Source: Verrucomicrobiota bacterium (GTDB lineage Bacteria; Verrucomicrobiota; Verrucomicrobiia; Limisphaerales; UBA1319). From it: a stretch of DNA of 64,000 nt. Where the stretch lies: assembly GCA_022711435.1 (NCBI GenBank), contig JAKLFB010000001.1, positions 186,001 through 250,000 on the forward strand, read 5' to 3'. The notes under the pieces are model-generated. The model was not told the DNA's origin. It worked only from the letters and a program-made list of their open reading frames with translations, and did no database searches. The translations under genes and the position numbers were made by a program. The first letter of the stretch is position 1. Each line of letters starts with the position of its first letter. Of this stretch, positions 9,259-17,805 are shown piece by piece.

Positions 9259-12200
9259 TCATCGCATCTCCTCACTGTTTTCTGCGGCGGCGATTTCCGA
9301 CCAGGACGGCGCGCGCCAGAGGTGCGCCACACCCGCAAAGGACGCGGCCATCACCGTGTTCCCATCGGGAGAAAAGGCGACGGGGACGAAGAACTCTCCT
9401 TCCCCTTCCAGATTGAGGACTTCCCGTTGCGTGGCCAAATCCCACAACTTGACGGCGTCCTTCGGAAAAGAGCCACCGGTGGCCAGGCGCCGGCCATCCG
9501 GCGAGAATGCCATACTCCACACCAGGGCCCGGTGACCTCGCAAAGTTGCGAATGTCCGTCGTGCGAACAGATCCCACAGTGTGACCGATCCATCCCAGCT
9601 CGCAGAGGCCAACACGCGGCCGTCGGGTGAGAACGATACGGCCATCACGCCTTCCGTGTGGTTCGTGAGAGTGAGCTCGTGCTCGCGGGAGGGGAACTTC
9701 CAGAGCTTCACTGTGCCGTCGAAGTGCCCGGTGGCCAGCAGCCGGTCGTCGGGAGAAAGACCTGCGGACACTACTCCGGATCGTTGCCCCTCCCGCAAGG
9801 GCACCTCCTGCCAGTCGTCCGCCCGCCAGATTTTCATGCTGACGACGGCGCCAGCCGAGCGCTGGAAAGCGGCCATGGCCACAAGGAACTGACCGCTTGG
9901 GGAAAATCGCAGGAACCCAATCCACTCGAAAGGGAAATCGAGACTTTCGACAAGGCAAGGAGCCGGCCAGGTCCAGATGTTGGCCTTGCCCGATGTATTC
10001 CCGATCGCCAGCCAACGGCCATCCGGTGAGAGCGCCACGCCCCAGTTGTTACTGCCCAAGGCGGGTAGCTCCTCCACAAGCCGCATGGTCTCAACATCCC
10101 ATCTCCCCAGAGATCCTTCCCGGTTGGACGTGATGACGCTCTGCCCGTCGGGTGTGAAGGCGAAGCCGCAGCGGCGGACGGTTTTCGGATCGAGCACGTC
10201 GCGGGCGAAACTGCGCGCATCCAGCCCGGCTTGAGCGCCCGGCCCGAAAGAAATCTCCAGACGGGCATGAGCCGAAGGCCGGTGGGTGGCATCGACGTCC
10301 CAAAAACAGGCTGCGCTCTCCCCACACCCGCTCACGAGTGTCCGGCCGTCCGGCAGAAAAGCCAGGGCCAAGCCCTCACCTTCGTGGCCTCGAAGGCGGC
10401 GTTGTTCCATCGGGCCCGAGACGCTCCAGATTTGGATGGTGCGGTCGCCGCTGACCGAGGCCAGCCGTTGGCCGTCCGGCGTGAAAGCGAGGTTCAGAAC
10501 CTCGGTAGCGGGATTGGCGCATCGCCCACGGGATTCCCCCGAATTGGCATCCCAAAGCCACAGCGACGTGTCCGCACCGCCAGTTCCCACCGCGAGCAGT
10601 TCCGAGCCGGGCGAGAACGCCAGTGCCTTAACCCCGGAACCTGCTGAGGTCAGGTTCGTCATCGCCACTACCGCTCCCGTCCGCCAGTTTAAGATGCGAA
10701 TTCGGCCGTAATCCTCGCCGATGGCCAACCGGTTTCCGTCTGGGGAGAAGGCCAAAACCCCGGCTCCGCCGTGTCGCGGGGGTGGGACAGAGAAGTTCGT
10801 CACGGTGCGGCTGGTCGCACAGTCCACCAGCGTGATGGTCCCCACGTTGTCAAAGGTGGTCAGCAACGTCCCGTCCGGAGAAAGCGCCATGGACCTGACC
10901 GGCGATGCGAAGTGGACCGTTCGGCGAATCGTTTGAGCACGGACGTCCCAGAGCTCCGCGATCGGTTGGTCCCGCGCGCTGTGAGTGCGCACAGCCAGGA
11001 GGTCACCTGCGCGCGACAAGCAGAGGCCGTTGACCAACGAGTGAATTGGGAGCTCTGTCGTGACCTGCTTGGTTGTCAGGTCCCATACCGCGACTGCCCT
11101 CTCCCGTGTGGGGACAGCCAGCACTTTCCCATCCAGGGAAATCGCTGCCGTGCCGATGTTATCGGCATTGGTTTGGAGGCGGACGCACGGATCAGCCTGG
11201 CAGAGCTGCCAGAGATAACGCCACTCCCACTGGCGCAGGTCGCCAGGGATTTGAGATTTCCGATTCGAGATTTGAGATTCCCGGGCCGGACGGTATTTGT
11301 CGAGCAAGCGGAGGGCCAGTCCGACGTCGTTGTCCGCCAAAGCATGCTGCACGAGCTTCATGTCGGCGGCGTAAGCGTTCTGATCAGCCCGCAAGCGTTG
11401 CCGCTCTGCCAGCCGCCACCCCCACAGGACGCCGGTCAGCCCCAGGCCAAACATCACGAGCAGCGCCGCGACGAGACTCGCCCGCACTGGTTGGCGGTAG
11501 CACCAGCGCCAGGCTTTGCCCAGATGACCGGGCGGGCGGGCCAGGATTGGCTCTTGTTGGAGAAACCGATCCAATTCATCAGCGACAGCCTGTGCGGAGG
11601 CGTACCGGCGCGCGGGCTCTTTCTCCATGCACTTGAGGCAGATCGTTTCCAGATCGAGTGGGAGACCCGGGTTCAGCAGGCGTGGCGCGACCGGGTCGGA
11701 GTTCAGCACCTGCTCCAAGGTGTCCGTGAGCGACTCGCCTTGAAACGGCGGACGCCCAGTCAGGAGGTGGTACAACGTCGCTCCCAAGGCATACACGTCG
11801 CTTTGCCGCGAGACCTTGCCGCGCTTGCCCAGTGCCTGTTCCGGCGGGATGTAGCTGGGCGAGCCCAGCACCTGGCCCGTGAAGGTTACCTGGGATTCGC
11901 CCTCGAACCGCTTGGCCAGTCCAAAGTCCGTCACGCGCGGCTGATCCTGGGCATCAATGAGGACGTTGGAGGGTTTGAGGTCCCGGTGCAGGATGCCGCG
12001 CTCGTGGGCGTAATGGACTGCCTTGGCAATCGTCTTCACGTAGCCCGCCGACCGGCACGCAGGCAGCGGCTCGTGCCCAACCAGTCGGGCCAGACTCGGC
12101 CCCTGGACGTAATCCATGGCGAAGAACTGCTGGCCCTGATGGACGCCAACGTCATGGATGGCCACGATGTTGGGATGTTGCAGACTGGCAGCGAGGACCG

Positions 12201-12576
12201 CTTCCGTGCGAAACCGCTGGGCGAATTCGGGCGCGGTCTGCGGCCCGAACAACAGCATCTTGAGCGCCACAATCCGATTCAGGCTCTTCTGCCGCGCTTT
12301 GTACACGACACCCATCCCGCCGCGGGCGATGATTTCCAGCAGTTCATAGTCGCCGAAGTCAATCGGTAGCGAGGCCGGAGAGATGAGCGGAGCCGCGCAC
12401 CGGATGTCGGCCGCCGGTTTCTCACCTCCGTCGGCTGACTTCAGCCCTGCGTCCTGCCCGCCCGACTTCCCTGCGTCCGCAAGGCCTTCCCGTAAAAGAC
12501 AAGCTGGACAAAGCTCTTTGGAGGCACGCTCGGTCAATGCCGCCCCGCAACGCCGGCAGACTTCGCAGGCACTCAT
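9259..12576 (-). CDS. Transmembrane Ser/Thr protein kinase with WD40 propeller
   Basis: An 1105-residue membrane kinase. The N-terminal zinc ribbon has C7, C10, C23 and C26. The kinase domain (about 74-340) has RGGMGVVY, VALK (K106), HRDLKPSN (D199) and DFG (D217), all intact. One transmembrane helix lies near 364-386. The rest is a run of WD40-like repeats recognisable by repeated 'FSPDG..LA' and 'V.LWDL' phrases, probably two propellers outside the membrane that sense or scaffold. It lies 175 bp downstream of the ECF sigma gene at 12752-13510. Residues 433-443 carry a short in-frame repeat (SQISNRKSQI) at the edge of the linker. Confidence 0.93.
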   Translation of the reverse strand: MSACEVCRRCGAALTERASKELCPACLLREGLADAGKSGGQDAGLKSADGGEKPAADIRCAAPLISPASLPIDFGDYELLEIIARGGMGVVYKARQKSLNRIVALKMLLFGPQTAPEFAQRFRTEAVLAASLQHPNIVAIHDVGVHQGQQFFAMDYVQGPSLARLVGHEPLPACRSAGYVKTIAKAVHYAHERGILHRDLKPSNVLIDAQDQPRVTDFGLAKRFEGESQVTFTGQVLGSPSYIPPEQALGKRGKVSRQSDVYALGATLYHLLTGRPPFQGESLTDTLEQVLNSDPVAPRLLNPGLPLDLETICLKCMEKEPARRYASAQAVADELDRFLQQEPILARPPGHLGKAWRWCYRQPVRASLVAALLVMFGLGLTGVLWGWRLAERQRLRADQNAYAADMKLVQHALADNDVGLALRLLDKYRPARESQISNRKSQIPGDLRQWEWRYLWQLCQADPCVRLQTNADNIGTAAISLDGKVLAVPTRERAVAVWDLTTKQVTTELPIHSLVNGLCLSRAGDLLAVRTHSARDQPIAELWDVRAQTIRRTVHFASPVRSMALSPDGTLLTTFDNVGTITLVDCATSRTVTNFSVPPPRHGGAGVLAFSPDGNRLAIGEDYGRIRILNWRTGAVVAMTNLTSAGSGVKALAFSPGSELLAVGTGGADTSLWLWDANSGESRGRCANPATEVLNLAFTPDGQRLASVSGDRTIQIWSVSGPMEQRRLRGHEGEGLALAFLPDGRTLVSGCGESAACFWDVDATHRPSAHARLEISFGPGAQAGLDARSFARDVLDPKTVRRCGFAFTPDGQSVITSNREGSLGRWDVETMRLVEELPALGSNNWGVALSPDGRWLAIGNTSGKANIWTWPAPCLVESLDFPFEWIGFLRFSPSGQFLVAMAAFQRSAGAVVSMKIWRADDWQEVPLREGQRSGVVSAGLSPDDRLLATGHFDGTVKLWKFPSREHELTLTNHTEGVMAVSFSPDGRVLASASWDGSVTLWDLFARRTFATLRGHRALVWSMAFSPDGRRLATGGSFPKDAVKLWDLATQREVLNLEGEGEFFVPVAFSPDGNTVMAASFAGVAHLWRAPSWSEIAAAENSEEMR
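11248..11280 (-). repeat. Short direct repeat inside the kinase coding sequence
   Basis: GATTTGAGATTTC (11248-11260) and GATTTGAGATTC (11269-11280) form an imperfect tandem repeat of about 21 bp period. On the minus strand it encodes SQI-SNRK-SQI in the linker between the kinase and the WD40 part. It keeps the frame open. It looks like a small AT-richer repeat inserted into a GC-rich gene. Confidence 0.55.
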
Positions 12577-12637
12577 ATGCGTCCCGTTTTCGATTCAGCC
12601 GCCCATTATCATTCTACAACAAAAAACACCCAGTGTT

Positions 12638-12660
12638 ACGCCACTGTAGGAGAGTGGCGT
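12638..12660 (-). terminator. Hairpin between sigma gene and kinase gene
   Basis: A perfect 8-bp stem (ACGCCACT/AGTGGCGT, loop of 7) lies in the 175-bp gap between the sigma factor stop and the kinase start. On the minus strand it is followed by a weak AACAC/GTGTT stem and a T-run near 12626. This could be a partial terminator or attenuator that lowers kinase expression relative to the sigma factor. Confidence 0.4.
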
Positions 12661-12751
12661 GGGAGGCCGCAATAGGCTCGAATACCCGTAGCAGTCCCCC
12701 CCGGCGCCCTGCCCCGGCCATGGCGACCCACACTGCCAGTCCGAAGAACGC

Positions 12752-13510
12752 TCAATCCATCTGGCCGACCGCAGCGACCAAGTACCGCAGTTCGTCGTCC
12801 ACCTCGCGCGGGTCGGCGACTGAATGGGCCACCTCGGCGCGCAGCCGCTCCCGATACCTTTCGCGCAAGCGGTGCATCGCTCCGCGGACGGCACCTTCGT
12901 TCATGCCAAGGCGCTCGCCGATCTGGGCATAGGAAATCCATGTGTCCTTGCCCCAGAGCAGGTCCGTCAGTTCCTCAAACACCCGGCGATTGCCGGCTTC
13001 AGCATATTCCTGCCGCAATGCCGTTAGCACCTGCTCCAGCAACGTCATCGCCCAGCGTTTCTCGTAGGCCCGCTCGGGCGTCAAGGTGGCCACGGGCTCC
13101 TGGAGATAGCGTTGCTCGGCGTCATCGGCGTCCAACGAGAGACACTGTGCTCCCCCGCCGCGCTTGAGGCGGTGAGCGCGTTTCCATTCGTTGATCAGGA
13201 AATGCTCGATCGCATGAAGCAGGAACGTGCGGAAGCGCCCACGCCCCGGATTGGCCGAGCGGAGGCCGCCTTTCTGCAACAGATGAGCAAAAAATTGCTG
13301 CGTGAGGTCTTGAGCGTCTTCGACGCCGTGGCCGCGTCGCCGGATGTATACATACAGGGGATACCAATACGCGCGACAAAGTCTCTCCAGCGCCTCGGCG
13401 GATTGCGGTGAATCCTCCTTGCCCGCCAGGAGCACCACGCTCCAGTGCGTCGTCGCGATCGCACTGCGGGGCGATGCCGTCTGCTCGCTTTTCTCGTCCG
13501 AGTCGAGCAT
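12752..13510 (-). CDS. ECF-type RNA polymerase sigma factor (kinase-paired)
   Basis: A 252-residue sigma factor clearly related to the one at 1068-1811. It has ATTHWSVVLLAG near the N-terminus, the region 2 phrase VEDAQDLTQQFFAHLL, GRFRTFLLHAIEHFL, and a region 4 helix-turn-helix (GMNEGAVRGAMHRLRERYRERL). It lies upstream of the WD40 kinase at 9259-12576 on the same strand. It is divergent from a third, different sigma factor at 13906. The intergenic region between them holds a 13-bp direct repeat (13559-13590) and a degraded gene. Confidence 0.92.
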   Translation of the reverse strand: MLDSDEKSEQTASPRSAIATTHWSVVLLAGKEDSPQSAEALERLCRAYWYPLYVYIRRRGHGVEDAQDLTQQFFAHLLQKGGLRSANPGRGRFRTFLLHAIEHFLINEWKRAHRLKRGGGAQCLSLDADDAEQRYLQEPVATLTPERAYEKRWAMTLLEQVLTALRQEYAEAGNRRVFEELTDLLWGKDTWISYAQIGERLGMNEGAVRGAMHRLRERYRERLRAEVAHSVADPREVDDELRYLVAAVGQMD

Positions 13511-13558
13511 GGGAGAAGGCTACCGTGCCGCCTTCGGTTTGCACGCCCAAAAGCGCAA

Positions 13559-13590
13559 GGCAAAGGGGTTGGAGGTTGGCAAAGGGGTTG
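13559..13590. repeat. 13-bp direct repeat upstream of sigma gene
   Basis: GGCAAAGGGGTTG occurs at 13559-13571 and again at 13578-13590, with a 19-bp period. It lies 49-80 bp upstream of the minus-strand sigma factor start at 13510, so it could be a protein-binding site. No promoter hexamers are clear enough to assign. Between 13511 and 13654 I see nothing else. Confidence 0.4.
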
Positions 13591-13654
13591 TGAGGCGAGG
13601 GTTCGCGCGGAGATGGAACGACAATAGTCAATTATTTACGAGAACGACAAAGGG

Positions 13655-13900
13655 TCAGTTCTTGATTTTGAAATAAAAGGCGCCTGGGTGCCAGTTGTCC
13701 GCCACCACCCAACGACCGTCCGGACTGCCCGAGGCATGCCGCCGGTTCGCCTGCGAAAGCGGCCCCGCCGGCACGCCGTCCACCCAGGCGCCCGAGCCGA
13801 TGATCCGGATTTCGCAGGTCTTGAAGTCCAGGACTTTGACCGCTCCAAGGAATCCGGCTTCATTTCGGGAATCGACTTCCCGCTCCCATCGCCTACACTG
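13655..13900 (-). pseudogene. Degraded C-terminal gene fragment
   Basis: Reading the minus strand in one frame gives a coherent protein end with no start codon: AVKVLDFKTCEIRIIGSG, then WVDGVPAGPLSQANRRHASG, then SPDGRWVVADNWHPGAFYF and a TGA stop at 13655-13657. The frame is open back to a stop near 13916. Its upstream part would overlap the divergent sigma gene at 13906, so it is a remnant cut off at its 5' side. I cannot name the family. The SPDGRWVV phrase resembles a beta-propeller blade, which would fit debris of another kinase/WD40 gene. Confidence 0.4.
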
Positions 13901-13905
13901 CGCTC

Positions 13906-14475
13906 GTGAGCGACGTCACGCGCATCCTCGATCGCGTCCAGCAAGGCGAAGCCAAGGCCGCGGAGGAGTTGCTGCCGTTGGTGTACGAGGAACTGCGCCG
14001 ACTGGCTCATCACAAAATGTCCCTCCTTTCGCCCGGACACACACTCCAGGCCACCGCGCTGGTGCATGAGGCCTGGCTGCGTTTGACAGAGAACCAGGCC
14101 GCCCGCTCCTGGGATAGTCGTGGTCATTTCTTTTCCGCGGCGGCCGAGGCGATGCGGCGGATTCTTGTGGAACAGGCGCGCAGGAAAGCCGCCCGGCGGC
14201 ACGGTGGCGGGATGAGGCGCGTGGACCTGGATGAGGTGGACTTGGCGGAGGCAACGAACAGCGATGTGCTGCTGCGGGTCGACGAGGCGCTGGACCGATT
14301 GTGGGCTGTGGATTCCCAAGCGGCGCAGTTGGTCAAACTCCGGTTCTTTGTCGGCCTGCCCAATGCTCAGGCAGCCGAGATGCTGGGCATGCCGGAACGC
14401 ACCGCCAAGCGGAGCTGGGCTTACGCCCGGGCCTGGCTTCTGAGGGAACTAGAAAAAGAACTCCGTGGCGAATAG
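13906..14475 (+). CDS. ECF sigma factor of the planctomycete/verrucomicrobial HEAWLRL type
   Basis: A 189-residue sigma factor of a different ECF subfamily from the other two. It begins with a GTG codon (MSDVTRILDRVQQGE). LLPLVYEELRRLAHHKM, then ATALVHEAWLRL and FFSAAAEAMRRILVEQARR are the hallmarks of the family often annotated sigma_70_ECF/TIGR02999, usually found beside Ser/Thr kinases. The C-terminal helix-turn-helix includes AEMLGMPERTAKRSW. An 82-bp gap separates it from a kinase gene that is truncated into an unrelated domain, so its normal partner is broken here. Confidence 0.9.
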   Translation: MSDVTRILDRVQQGEAKAAEELLPLVYEELRRLAHHKMSLLSPGHTLQATALVHEAWLRLTENQAARSWDSRGHFFSAAAEAMRRILVEQARRKAARRHGGGMRRVDLDEVDLAEATNSDVLLRVDEALDRLWAVDSQAAQLVKLRFFVGLPNAQAAEMLGMPERTAKRSWAYARAWLLRELEKELRGE

Positions 14476-14557
14476 TTGGCCCAATCAGGCCGGGAATTTC
14501 GGATTGTAGGTTGGCAGGCGGTTTGAGCGCGGAGTACGGAATCAGCCGCCAAACGGT

Positions 14558-15580
14558 ATGAATAAGTCCAGCCGACATGAGAAAGACATCTTCAACGACG
14601 CATTGGAGCTGACGTCGGCGGAAGCCCGCCAAGCCTACGTGCGGGAGGCTTGTGCCGGCGACGAGGAACTTCGCCAGAGGGTCGAGGCGCTCCTGGAGGC
14701 CGCCGGGACGTCCACCGGTTTTCTCCCCCACCGGCCCGATGTCCAGGCAACAAAGGTTCTGACCGAGCCCGTGACGGAAGGTCCCGGCACTGCGATTGGC
14801 CGGTATAAGCTGCTGGAACCGATTGGGGAAGGCGGTTTTGGAGTGGTTTACATGGCCGAGCAGCGGGAGCCCGTGCGGCGCCGGGTGGCCTTGAAGATCA
14901 TCAAAGCGGGCATGGATACCAAACAGGTGATCGCCCGCTTCGAAGCCGAACGGCAGGCTCTGGCGCTGATGGAGCATCCGAACATTGCTCAAGTGTTCGA
15001 CGCCGGCGCCACCGAAACGGGCCGGCCCTATTTTGTGATGGAACTGGTTCGCGGCAAGCCCATCACCCAATTCTGCGACGAGGCCTGCCTGTCCACCGGC
15101 GAACGGCTGCAACTGTTCGTCCAGGTCTGTCACGCCGTCCAGCATGCGCATCAGAAAGGGATCATCCACCGTGAACTACTCGTCAAGAAACTCAAGAGGA
15201 GGGCCCCTGATCCGCGGTTCATCGTCGAAAGGGAGCGACTCCTCAAGACGCACAGGAAGGGCCTTACGATCCTGGCTGCCGATCAGTGCCCGTATGTGGC
15301 AAAATCGGTGGAGAGGATTGCGGAAGCGTCGAGAACGCTGGGGCTGGAGCCGAAAGTGGTTCGAGTCGGGACCGCCAAGGCGTCCAGGGAGCTGCCGACG
15401 CCGTATGGCGTCTTCAGCATCATTTACGATGGAAAGCTCATCGCGCACCGTCCGATCAGCGCAACGAGATTCATGAGCATCATGCGCAGGAACGCAGAAC
15501 GAAGGCTTCGGCGGGGCGTGCAAACCCGCCGGCCGCCGGCCGCCGTGGCAGCGGTGCGGGGAACACGTCCCCGCCGATGA
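14558..15580 (+). CDS. Truncated Ser/Thr kinase fused to a YoaP-like C-terminal domain
   Basis: Residues 1-205 are a normal kinase start: a GNAT-unrelated helical leader ([14 protein letters not shown]), glycine loop [10 protein letters not shown] near 89-98, VALK (K113), and HQKGIIHR at 199-205. At the catalytic loop, where HRDLKP is expected, the frame switches to [10 protein letters not shown] and an unrelated sequence. Residues 235-310 ([32 protein letters not shown]) look like the YoaP-like domain at the end of some GNAT acetyltransferases. The last 25 residues are read from a hairpin-rich repeat. The catalytic Asp, DFG and everything beyond are missing, so no kinase activity is expected. 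It could be a deletion fusion or an assembly join. Confidence 0.7.
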   Translation: MNKSSRHEKDIFNDALELTSAEARQAYVREACAGDEELRQRVEALLEAAGTSTGFLPHRPDVQATKVLTEPVTEGPGTAIGRYKLLEPIGEGGFGVVYMAEQREPVRRRVALKIIKAGMDTKQVIARFEAERQALALMEHPNIAQVFDAGATETGRPYFVMELVRGKPITQFCDEACLSTGERLQLFVQVCHAVQHAHQKGIIHRELLVKKLKRRAPDPRFIVERERLLKTHRKGLTILAADQCPYVAKSVERIAEASRTLGLEPKVVRVGTAKASRELPTPYGVFSIIYDGKLIAHRPISATRFMSIMRRNAERRLRRGVQTRRPPAAVAAVRGTRPRR

Positions 15581-15619
15581 ATCTTCGCTTCGGCCGGGGC
15601 GCTGGCGCTCCGATGCGCC
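15509..15619. repeat. Cluster of GC-rich hairpins
   Basis: Several short inverted repeats lie close together: CGGCGGG/CCCGCCG (15509-15531), GCGGGGA/TCCCCGC (15556-15574) and GGCGC/GCGCC (15598-15619). They overlap the end of the chimeric kinase reading frame, whose Arg-rich tail is probably read-through of this block. They are of the same style as the hairpins at 9065-9120 but not the same sequence. From 15620 to 15710 I see no gene. Confidence 0.45.
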
Positions 15620-15710
15620 ACCTTGGGTTCGCGCCGTGATGGAGGGCTTCGTCAACAACGCGGTCGGCGACATCGCGGCCCGGCGCACCGTCATCCGCCG
15701 CTTTTCTCAA

Positions 15711-15982
15711 GGGTCTGTGCAGAAATTAATTCCGATTTTGCTGGAGGGGATTGGGCGGGCTGGCAAGGCGCGACGAGCGAGCATACCCGCGCGGTCTGTG
15801 AGCGAGGAGCAACACAGCCAGCGCGCCCAAGGCCCCCAGCCCGCAGGGGCGGGGCGGCGCCGGGCCATCTGCTTCGTTGCTCGGTCGGTCGAGTATCGCA
15901 GGGGATACACTCCCTCCCTTGCGCCTCGCATCGGGCCCGGCGGCACTCCCGCCAAAATCGGAAGTAATTTTTGCACAGACCC
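15711..15982. mobile_element. 272-bp MITE-like element with terminal inverted repeats
   Basis: The ends are inverted repeats of about 30 bp with two mismatches, beginning GGGTCTGTGCA and running to CCGATTTTG. The element is flanked on both sides by CAA (15708-15710 and 15983-15985), consistent with a 3-bp target duplication. No transposase is encoded. The inside contains a 47-bp GC-rich block (15818-15864) that recurs inverted, with one mismatch, at 17044-17090. The size, ends and lack of coding capacity fit a non-autonomous DNA transposon. The autonomous parent is not in the window. From 15983 to 16038 I see nothing. Confidence 0.72.
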
Positions 15983-16038
15983 CAAGGATCAAAGCCTGAG
16001 CGAGACCTGAGGCTGGGACCGGGCGGAAGGGGTTTGAC

Positions 16039-16575
16039 TTACCAAATCGTGTGGCCGCGCAGCCAGGCCTGGCATGCATTGTCCAGGCGCCGCAGCTCCT
16101 GTGCCAGACGGTTCAGATCGACTGTCCAGTGCCGGAAGCCGAACCGAAGGGAGTCGGGGTCGATGCGCCGCTGGAAGACGTCGGGGCTGGATCCGGCCAA
16201 CGCGCCTTGGGGCATGACGGACAACTCGACGTAATGGGGGCTTTGGAGATTCTGGACCCACTCCTCGTAGGTTTCATCGGATCGATCGAGCAGCTCGCGC
16301 AGCGCAGGCGCCAGCAGGGGGCTGGCGGCCGGGACGGCGAGTTCGCGCCGGAGGAACTCGCCGCGCTCGGCGGAGGCCGCGCGGGCGGGGAGGAGGAAGC
16401 GCGCAATCTGTCCGGAATGCAGCAGCACCGCGTGGGCGCACACGAAGATCCAGTCCTGGTCGGCCTCGTTGAGCGCGCTCCGCAACCGCGCAAAGGCCGC
16501 CAGCGCGAAGCGGCATTCCTGGCGCACGGTGTCCACCAGCTTATAGGCGTAAGTCGGATTCATGCTGCGCGACAT
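16039..16575 (-). CDS. Hypothetical helical protein
   Basis: A 178-residue protein starting MSRSMNPTYAYKLVDTV (an alternative start, MNPTYAYK, is at 16563). It has no recognisable domain. It is helix-rich with charged repeats (FARLRSALNEADQDWIFVCAHAVLLHSGQ), and ends VDLNRLAQELRRLDNACQAWLRGHTIW. No signal peptide or transmembrane segment is evident, so it is probably cytoplasmic. The open frame extends upstream to 16893, but that part reads like non-coding sequence and overlaps the divergent small gene at 16826, so I excluded it. Confidence 0.55.
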   Translation of the reverse strand: MSRSMNPTYAYKLVDTVRQECRFALAAFARLRSALNEADQDWIFVCAHAVLLHSGQIARFLLPARAASAERGEFLRRELAVPAASPLLAPALRELLDRSDETYEEWVQNLQSPHYVELSVMPQGALAGSSPDVFQRRIDPDSLRFGFRHWTVDLNRLAQELRRLDNACQAWLRGHTIW

Positions 16576-16825
16576 AATAGCATCTGGCGATTCCAGTTTC
16601 CACAGTTTCCAGCCCGCGGAATGAAAGCGCGGGTCCGCGGACAGAATCATAACCGGTTCGGCTTGAGGTTGACCTCCTGCACTATCCATGGCGGCAGAGG
16701 GCTGCCGCACTCGTGCGCGGGTGCGAGGGTGCATCCGAAGCAGTGTGATGCCAATGCGTTCGGCATTTATAATCCCGGCAGTGGATTGTAGTGGACGATG
16801 GACAGGGTCTGGGAAAGATTGCGGC

Positions 16826-17017
16826 ATGACAAGAACCACGATCCGAATCCAGGAAGAGTCGGCTGTGACGCCGATCTGTCCCCATTGCGGCAAGGAAATC
16901 CGCGAGATCGCCGCGCGCCGTGTGGAATCGGTGTTCGGGGTTCGTTTCCTGTATTACTGCTGCGACTGCCGAAAGGTTCTGGGCGTATCCCATCGGAAGG
17001 GTTTCTGGATGGGGTGA
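16826..17017 (+). CDS. Small zinc-ribbon protein
   Basis: A 63-residue protein with two CxxC knuckles: CPHCGKEIREIAARRV in the first half and YYCCDCRKVLGVSHRKGF in the second, the usual spacing for a zinc ribbon. The start is the ATG at 16826 (MTRTTIRIQEES), with a GGAAAG about 9 bp upstream. It is divergent from the hypothetical gene at 16039-16575. Its role is unknown; small ribbons of this kind often bind nucleic acid or partner proteins. Confidence 0.6.
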   Translation: MTRTTIRIQEESAVTPICPHCGKEIREIAARRVESVFGVRFLYYCCDCRKVLGVSHRKGFWMG

Positions 17018-17043
17018 TGCCGAAACTGCGGCCCTGAGAATGA

Positions 17044-17104
17044 CCCGGCGCCGCCCCGCCCCTGCGGGCTGGGGGCCTTGCGCGCGCTGGTTTTGCACAG
17101 ACCC
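17044..17104 (-). mobile_element. Truncated inverted copy of the 15711-15982 element
   Basis: A 47-bp block (17044-17090) is the inverted copy of 15818-15864 with one mismatch, followed directly by TTTTGCACAGACCC (17091-17104), which is the terminal repeat end. The left end and most of the interior are missing. The terminal G-run abuts the stop codon of the VTC-domain gene: the TAG at 17106-17104 uses a base of the element's end. Confidence 0.6.
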
Positions 17105-17799
17105 TAATTCTGGCATTCGAGCCAGCGTTTGATGCCGAGGACGTATTTCGAGAATCGGACCATGCGGAACGGGAGGGCGTTGGCGATGGCGGCGGCCGTG
17201 GCGGCGTGTTCGGGGCTGAACTTCAATTCGATGACCGGCGAGCCGTTGCCAGAAGGCAGGCCCACGATGGATCCCGTGGATGGGCGAACGCCGAAGAAGA
17301 GCAGGCGGGTGTCCACGGTGAGGCGGAAGCGGCCGTCGGCGCTCAGGAAATAATGGCGTTCGTAGCGGTTGACCAGCGCGGGTTCGAGATGGCGCAGTTC
17401 GGCGCGCAGCAGCGAAGGCAGCGAAGCGCCGTCCAAGGCGGCATCGACTGTTTTCGTCGGCAGGGCGCCATCGAGAGGGAGCGGGGGCAAGGGATGGGAT
17501 TCCTTGCCGCTGACGTGTCCGGACTTGAGTTTACGTTCGAGGACGGGGATCTCGATGGCGCCGTTCTCGATGCCGTACCAGCGGATCCGGGTTTTGAGCC
17601 GGCGGGCGGCGCCATGGACGTGATCGAGGTAATCGCGCAGGGCAGGCGAGTCGAGGTAGACATTGTTCACCTGGCGCGCGGGGTAGGCGCTGCGGAACAG
17701 GGCGGGATGCAGGCGGATCAACGCCAGCGTTTCGTCCAGGGACAATCCCTGGGCGATGAACTTCCGCTCGCAACGGGGGCGGGGCAGGGGAGCGCTCAT
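17104..17799 (-). CDS. VTC-domain (polyphosphate polymerase-like) protein
   Basis: A 231-residue protein matching the VTC domain, the catalytic fold of the eukaryotic vacuolar polyphosphate polymerase Vtc4 and of many bacterial proteins. Features include RCERKF near the N-terminus, VNNVYLDSPALRDYLDHV, KTRIRWYG, VLERKLKSGHVSGKES and RYERHYFLS, then VIELKFSPE. The many conserved Arg/Lys residues would line a nucleotide/phosphate tunnel. It has no signal peptide and should be cytoplasmic. It lies 6 bp downstream of a DUF4956 membrane gene, a conserved pairing with CotH-family genes. The substrate is not proven by sequence. Confidence 0.88.
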   Translation of the reverse strand: MSAPLPRPRCERKFIAQGLSLDETLALIRLHPALFRSAYPARQVNNVYLDSPALRDYLDHVHGAARRLKTRIRWYGIENGAIEIPVLERKLKSGHVSGKESHPLPPLPLDGALPTKTVDAALDGASLPSLLRAELRHLEPALVNRYERHYFLSADGRFRLTVDTRLLFFGVRPSTGSIVGLPSGNGSPVIELKFSPEHAATAAAIANALPFRMVRFSKYVLGIKRWLECQN

Positions 17800-17805
17800 G
17801 CCGGT

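Noticed and set aside
16576-16893. Longer upstream start for the hypothetical protein at 16039
   Set aside because: The extra residues look random and overlap the divergent zinc-ribbon gene at 16826.
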